Assembly: GCA_903842595.1 (NCBI GenBank)
Contig: CAIMMO010000265.1
Span: 1-55,151, forward strand
Source of the DNA: an uncultured Alphaproteobacteria bacterium
Lineage (GTDB): Bacteria > Pseudomonadota > Alphaproteobacteria > Caulobacterales > Hyphomonadaceae
Length of the DNA: 55,151 bases
Reading direction: 5' to 3'
Part shown: one piece after another, positions 51,881-55,151 of the stretch
Layout of the letters: each line of letters starts with the position of its first letter
How positions within the stretch are numbered: position 1 is the first letter of the stretch
The notes under the pieces: generated by a model
What the model saw: the letters and a program-made list of their open reading frames with translations, nothing else
Databases searched by the model: none
What the model was told of the DNA's origin: nothing
Made by a program: the position numbers and the translations under genes

Positions 51881-53830
51881 CTACTGCCCTATCGACTGTT
51901 GTGCCTGCGCTTCGCGGATGCGGCCGTTGATGATGCCGTTGATCTGCGCCATCTCGCTCGTCACCAGATAGCCGTCCTTGTCGGTGTCGACCTTGTCCCA
52001 GTTGGCCAGCAGCATCTGCGCCATCCGGCCGCGCACTTCGGACTTCGCAACCTTGTCGTCGATATTCTTGTCCATGATGCCCATGGAGCGCGATTCCTCG
52101 AGGCGCTTCTGGTAGTCGTCCTTGCGGTTGGCGACGGTTTCCTCATCCCAGCGGAAGCCCAGCGCGGTGTACTGCATCTCTTCATGGCTCTGCTCGCCCC
52201 ATGTGACCTTGATCGTCGGGTCGGGGTTGGCTGGGTTGTTCTTCGAGTTGTCGTAGGTGTAGCGTGTCACGAGTTTCGTGCCCGGCTCCAGCTTCACAGG
52301 CGTCGCGAAGTCATAGCCACGCTGCCAGTTGAAGTCGTACTTCGGCAGGCTGATGATCAGCTCTTCCTTGGTCGAGCCCGGCTTGATGATCGAGACAGCC
52401 ATGCTCTCGCCGCGATAGTGGGCGTGCGGGAAGACGGTGAACAGCGTCGCCTTCTCGGGGAAGGTGATGTAGGCGACCTCCTCATGGCGCGCCGTGTTCG
52501 GCGGGATCTCGATACCGGCGTTGGCGATCACGGCCGAGCGGCGCAGGATCTCCGGCGGCGCGTCCTTCGGATAGAAGTAGAGACCGACGCGGGTCTTCTC
52601 GACCGTTGCCTTGCCATAGGGTGTGTAGTGCATCTGGAAGCGGAAGGTCTGGCCCGGGGCGACCCAGGTGCCAGTGCCTTGCGGATAAACCGTCGTCTCA
52701 GCGCCGACGGCATAACCGCCCGCTCCATTGGACAGCAGGTGGTGCACGGCCTGGCGGTCAGACGGCTTCACCGTCGCGGCGCGCAGCCAGCGCCCCTCTG
52801 TCAGCGGGTTCTTCACTTCCGGGTTCTGGTAGTCGACCACGCCCGAGGCGGGGATCGCATACTCCGGCAGCTCGATTATCAGGTCAGGCGTCCCAAGCTC
52901 CCACTCGGGCGCGGCCTTGGCGTTGATTTTCAGCGGGTCCGAGCCCTCGCCGCGCGGCGCGCCGGCTTCGATCCAGTGGATCAGCGTCGTCGCATCCTTG
53001 GCCTTGAGGTTCATGTCCGCCGCGAACGCATTCACATGCGGGTCGGCGTTGTAGGGCGGCATACGGTCCGTGCGGATCGCCTCGCGGATCATGCCGGACC
53101 ACTGCTTGACCTTCTCATAGCTGTCCATTGCGAAGGGGCCGATGGCGCCTTCCGAGTGGCAGGCAACGCAGTTCTTGGCGAGGATCGGCGCGATCTCCTT
53201 CTCATACGAAATCTTCGCATGGGCCGCCTTGTCGCGGTTCGGGAAGGCGAGGGCAGCCGTCGTCATGTCGACATGCGAGGCTTTCACCGCCTGTCCGGAC
53301 TTCAGCGCGTCGACCGCAGCGTTCAGTTTTGTGCCCGTCGGACCGGAATAGACGACCTTCCAGGTCTTCGGGTTGATCACCAGCGCCTGCGCCACACGGC
53401 TCACGCCGAGGCTCTCGCCGACGAGTTGCGTGTCATCGATCAGGACGGGCAGGTCGAGGTTCAGCGCCTTCATGTCGGCGGAAATCGCTTCGCGCGTCAC
53501 GCCCGGCGTCGAGTTCATCAGGAAGAGCTGCGCGTCCGTGCCTTTCAGTGATGTGGCAAGGTTCCGGATGCTCAGTGCAGCATCGTTCATGTCGGACGAG
53601 CCAACGGCGTGGCTCACGAGCACGATCGCCGGGGCGAACTTGTAGTAGCTCAGCAGGTGAGCCTTGGAGTTCTGGTCAACCAGACGGAAGTCGTCCGCCC
53701 GATCGGCTGGCTTTACCGCGCTTGCGACCATGTTCGAGCCGGCGATCTGCGCGTAGGCGGTGACGCCGGCGGCGGCGATCGCTGCGGCGCAGACAGACGC
53801 CAGGGCGAGTTTGAGTGTCCGGGCTTGCAT
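51881..53830 (-). CDS. Redoxin / cytochrome c / copper monooxygenase-like / EF-hand protein
   Basis: This is a 649-residue exported multidomain protein with a signal peptide (1-27, ending AYA). A thioredoxin/AhpC-like domain (about 45-180) lacks any Cys, so it is not a peroxidase. A c-type haem site CVACH (221-225) is followed by the likely ligand Met 257 in RMPPY. A beta-rich region resembles the copper type II ascorbate-dependent monooxygenases (HHLLSNGAGG, FQMHYTPYG, FPHAHYRGESM). A canonical EF-hand loop DTDKDGYLVTSE (615-626) is near the end. A GGAGG site precedes ATG 53830. The substrate is unknown. Confidence 0.85.
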   Translation of the reverse strand: MQARTLKLALASVCAAAIAAAGVTAYAQIAGSNMVASAVKPADRADDFRLVDQNSKAHLLSYYKFAPAIVLVSHAVGSSDMNDAALSIRNLATSLKGTDAQLFLMNSTPGVTREAISADMKALNLDLPVLIDDTQLVGESLGVSRVAQALVINPKTWKVVYSGPTGTKLNAAVDALKSGQAVKASHVDMTTAALAFPNRDKAAHAKISYEKEIAPILAKNCVACHSEGAIGPFAMDSYEKVKQWSGMIREAIRTDRMPPYNADPHVNAFAADMNLKAKDATTLIHWIEAGAPRGEGSDPLKINAKAAPEWELGTPDLIIELPEYAIPASGVVDYQNPEVKNPLTEGRWLRAATVKPSDRQAVHHLLSNGAGGYAVGAETTVYPQGTGTWVAPGQTFRFQMHYTPYGKATVEKTRVGLYFYPKDAPPEILRRSAVIANAGIEIPPNTARHEEVAYITFPEKATLFTVFPHAHYRGESMAVSIIKPGSTKEELIISLPKYDFNWQRGYDFATPVKLEPGTKLVTRYTYDNSKNNPANPDPTIKVTWGEQSHEEMQYTALGFRWDEETVANRKDDYQKRLEESRSMGIMDKNIDDKVAKSEVRGRMAQMLLANWDKVDTDKDGYLVTSEMAQINGIINGRIREAQAQQSIGQ

Positions 53831-53994
53831 GCTTGTTCCTCCCAAAGCCGATATGCGGTCCGCCAGACAGCGGCCGCCTTTAGGTTTTTCATAGCGGAAT
53901 CGGGGGCAAGCGGCAACGACGCGCCCGGAAACGACCATCAACAAGCCGTCACTCTCTGGCTAAGGTCACAAGCGGAATGCCGCAAGCCGCTGCG

Positions 53995-54942
53995 TCACCC
54001 GCAGATCGGGCCTGCATAGACCGGCGCATACGCCATGCACGACACGTCCAGCCGCCACGGCGATTTGCCGAGATCGAGCTGGCCCACCCAGGAGCCGAGC
54101 TGTTCGCTCGCCCACAGGTTCAGGATCAATTGCTGCGGCCGCACAAGGCGCTGCGCCGCCTCTCCCGTCTCCGCGTGCACCAGCTGACCGTCGATTTACC
54201 AGCGCACATGCCCCGGCTGCCAGTCGAAGCCATAGACGTGGAATCCATCCGCTGCGTCGAAGGGCAGGGTCACCTTCTTCGATGTCGCCTTGCCGTTCTC
54301 ATGAATGGTGAGTTCCGCGACGCGGGTGTTGCGCCCAAGGATCTCGATGTCGATCTCATGGGGCCGCGTCCCGCCCTCCCGTCCGACGTTTGAGAAGAAC
54401 CCAGTCACCAGCCCGGCGCCGCGCGGAACCTTCATCCGCACCTCGAAATAGCCGTAGCGATGCCGCTCGTGGCTTTGCAGCTCGCCGCTCGCCAGCCTGT
54501 GCGCCGAGCCCTCGGGTCCCGGCTGCAGCTTGAGCGCCACCAAGCCGGGCGCCGCCTCCACCGAGGAACGCCGCTAGTCATTCGTCATCCAGTCGCCGTT
54601 CGACCAGCCGTCAGAGACGCTCCAGCGCGCGTCCATGCCGCCGTCAAATCGCTCCACGAAAGCCTCACCCATCCGCGGCAGGCTCTCGGCAGGCGCAGGC
54701 GCGGCTTCGGACCCGGGAGCCGGCAGCGGCTCGAGCGGCAAGGTCGGCTGCTGCGAGGGCAACTCGCCTGACGCCATGGCGCGGTCGTCGCGCGTCTGCC
54801 GGTCTGTCCAGGCCGAGTGTCCGAACCACCCCGCCACGCCTCCCGCCATGGCGCACAGCGCACCCAGCGCGGCAGGTTTCCACAAACGGGCTCGCGCACC
54901 CGTGGAATTGCGCACCGGCTCTGGACGGGGTGGTTCGGCCAT
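53995..54942 (-). pseudogene. GH16 glycoside hydrolase with two in-frame stops
   Basis: A 316-codon frame encodes a membrane-anchored family 16 beta-glucanase (ExoK/licheninase-like). Parts are a cytosolic N-terminus, an anchor (ALGALCAMAGGVAGWFG), a Pro-rich linker, SDGWSNGDWMTND, then the catalytic core with SGELQSHERHRYGYFEVRMKVPRG and the E-I-D-I-E motif HEIDIEILG. Two stops interrupt one constant reading frame: TAG at 54574-54576 where a Trp is expected, and TAA at 54196-54198 where the Tyr of the RWYxDG motif is expected. The catalytic residues are kept. Probably recently inactivated; stop readthrough is unlikely. Confidence 0.8.
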
Positions 54943-55098
54943 TCCCTTTGCCCGCAATGCCTGTGCCAGAGCGGGTCGGCCAAATTCCCCTGGATTTGCC
55001 CGGAAAACCGAGGGGTCGGGCTATCCTGCAGGTGCGCCCCCGCGGCTGCTTGGCCCTTTAATCCCTGTCTGCTAGACGCGGCGCCCAAGGAACAAAGA

Positions 55099-55151
55099 AT
55101 GACTCCCCGCGACAAGATCAGAAACTTCTCCATCATCGCCCACATCGACCA
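55099..55151 (+). CDS. lepA: Elongation factor 4 (5' end only)
   Basis: The window ends 53 bases into the gene. The product begins MTPRDKIRNFSIIAHID, matching the start of LepA/EF4, a ribosome-associated GTPase that acts on stalled elongation. CAAGGAA lies just upstream as a ribosome site. The rest lies outside the window. Confidence 0.9.
   Translation, partial: MTPRDKIRNFSIIAHID

Noticed and set aside
51899-53551. Long plus-strand open frame of 550 codons
   Set aside because: It is the reverse frame of the redoxin-cytochrome gene, has an Arg/His-rich composition and no recognisable domain.
1-55151. Possible CRISPR array, tRNA or insertion sequence
   Set aside because: No regularly spaced direct repeats, cloverleaf patterns or transposase domains were seen on reading both strands.

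Overview
This GC-rich window looks like the chromosome of an aerobic, heterotrophic alphaproteobacterium, most likely from the Hyphomonadaceae/Caulobacterales neighbourhood. Evidence seen directly: an atpI-atpB start to the F0 operon; the block mutY / dciA (DUF721) / DsbA-like / smc; a cytochrome c gene divergent from prephenate dehydratase (pheA); dnaX-ebfC beside a short SRP RNA; a fragment of an NrsF (DUF1109) anti-sigma factor; and genes for fatty-acid oxidation, RND efflux and fumarase. Placement is inferred from gene content and order, not from a search. No tRNA, rRNA, CRISPR array, insertion sequence or prophage was recognised.

Layout. 1-8130 is core: atpB (cut by the window edge), atpI, smc, two tandem thioredoxin-fold lipoproteins and dciA on the minus strand, with mutY divergent. 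8134-16433 holds cytochrome c, pheA, a small outer-membrane beta-barrel protein, a GNAT acetyltransferase, a TIR-NudC operon, the SRP RNA with a good sigma70-type promoter, dnaX-ebfC and small membrane proteins. 16494-20000 holds an S9 peptidase and a remnant region in which the start of a cytochrome b561 is fused in frame to the end of an NrsF-type anti-sigma factor, followed by a small lipoprotein and DUF1223. 20104-25213 is a MacA / MacB ATPase / MacB permease / TolC efflux operon. 25511-28075 holds an ABC ATPase homologue that has lost its catalytic motifs and a frameshifted sodium:solute symporter.

28087-36516 holds a DUF885 protein, an acyl-CoA dehydrogenase, a small unknown, DUF6152, fumC, a RusA-like resolvase, a secreted protein of unknown function and a TetR regulator. 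The regulator diverges from an RND adaptor-pump pair (36890-41263). 41288-47593 holds DUF983, PilZ, a TetR / degenerate acyl-CoA ligase / carboxymuconolactone decarboxylase-like / SDR cluster, a STAS/SEC14-like protein and a 3-hydroxyacyl-CoA dehydrogenase. 47590-51792 holds an ABC-2 exporter and a coupled DUF1295 / cyclopropane-synthase-type pair. The end holds a four-module redoxin / cytochrome c / copper monooxygenase-like / EF-hand protein, a GH16 glycosidase pseudogene with two in-frame stops, and the first codons of lepA.

The best candidate for an undescribed system is the translationally coupled TIR-NudC pair (11547-13216). It joins a TIR domain, a fold often used for NAD+ cleavage, to an NAD(H) pyrophosphatase, but the TIR shows Gln where the catalytic Glu is expected. 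Other points of interest are the chimeric b561/NrsF gene, the pseudo-ATPase, the four-module redox protein, and several genes caught in decay (symporter, GH16, acyl-CoA ligase).
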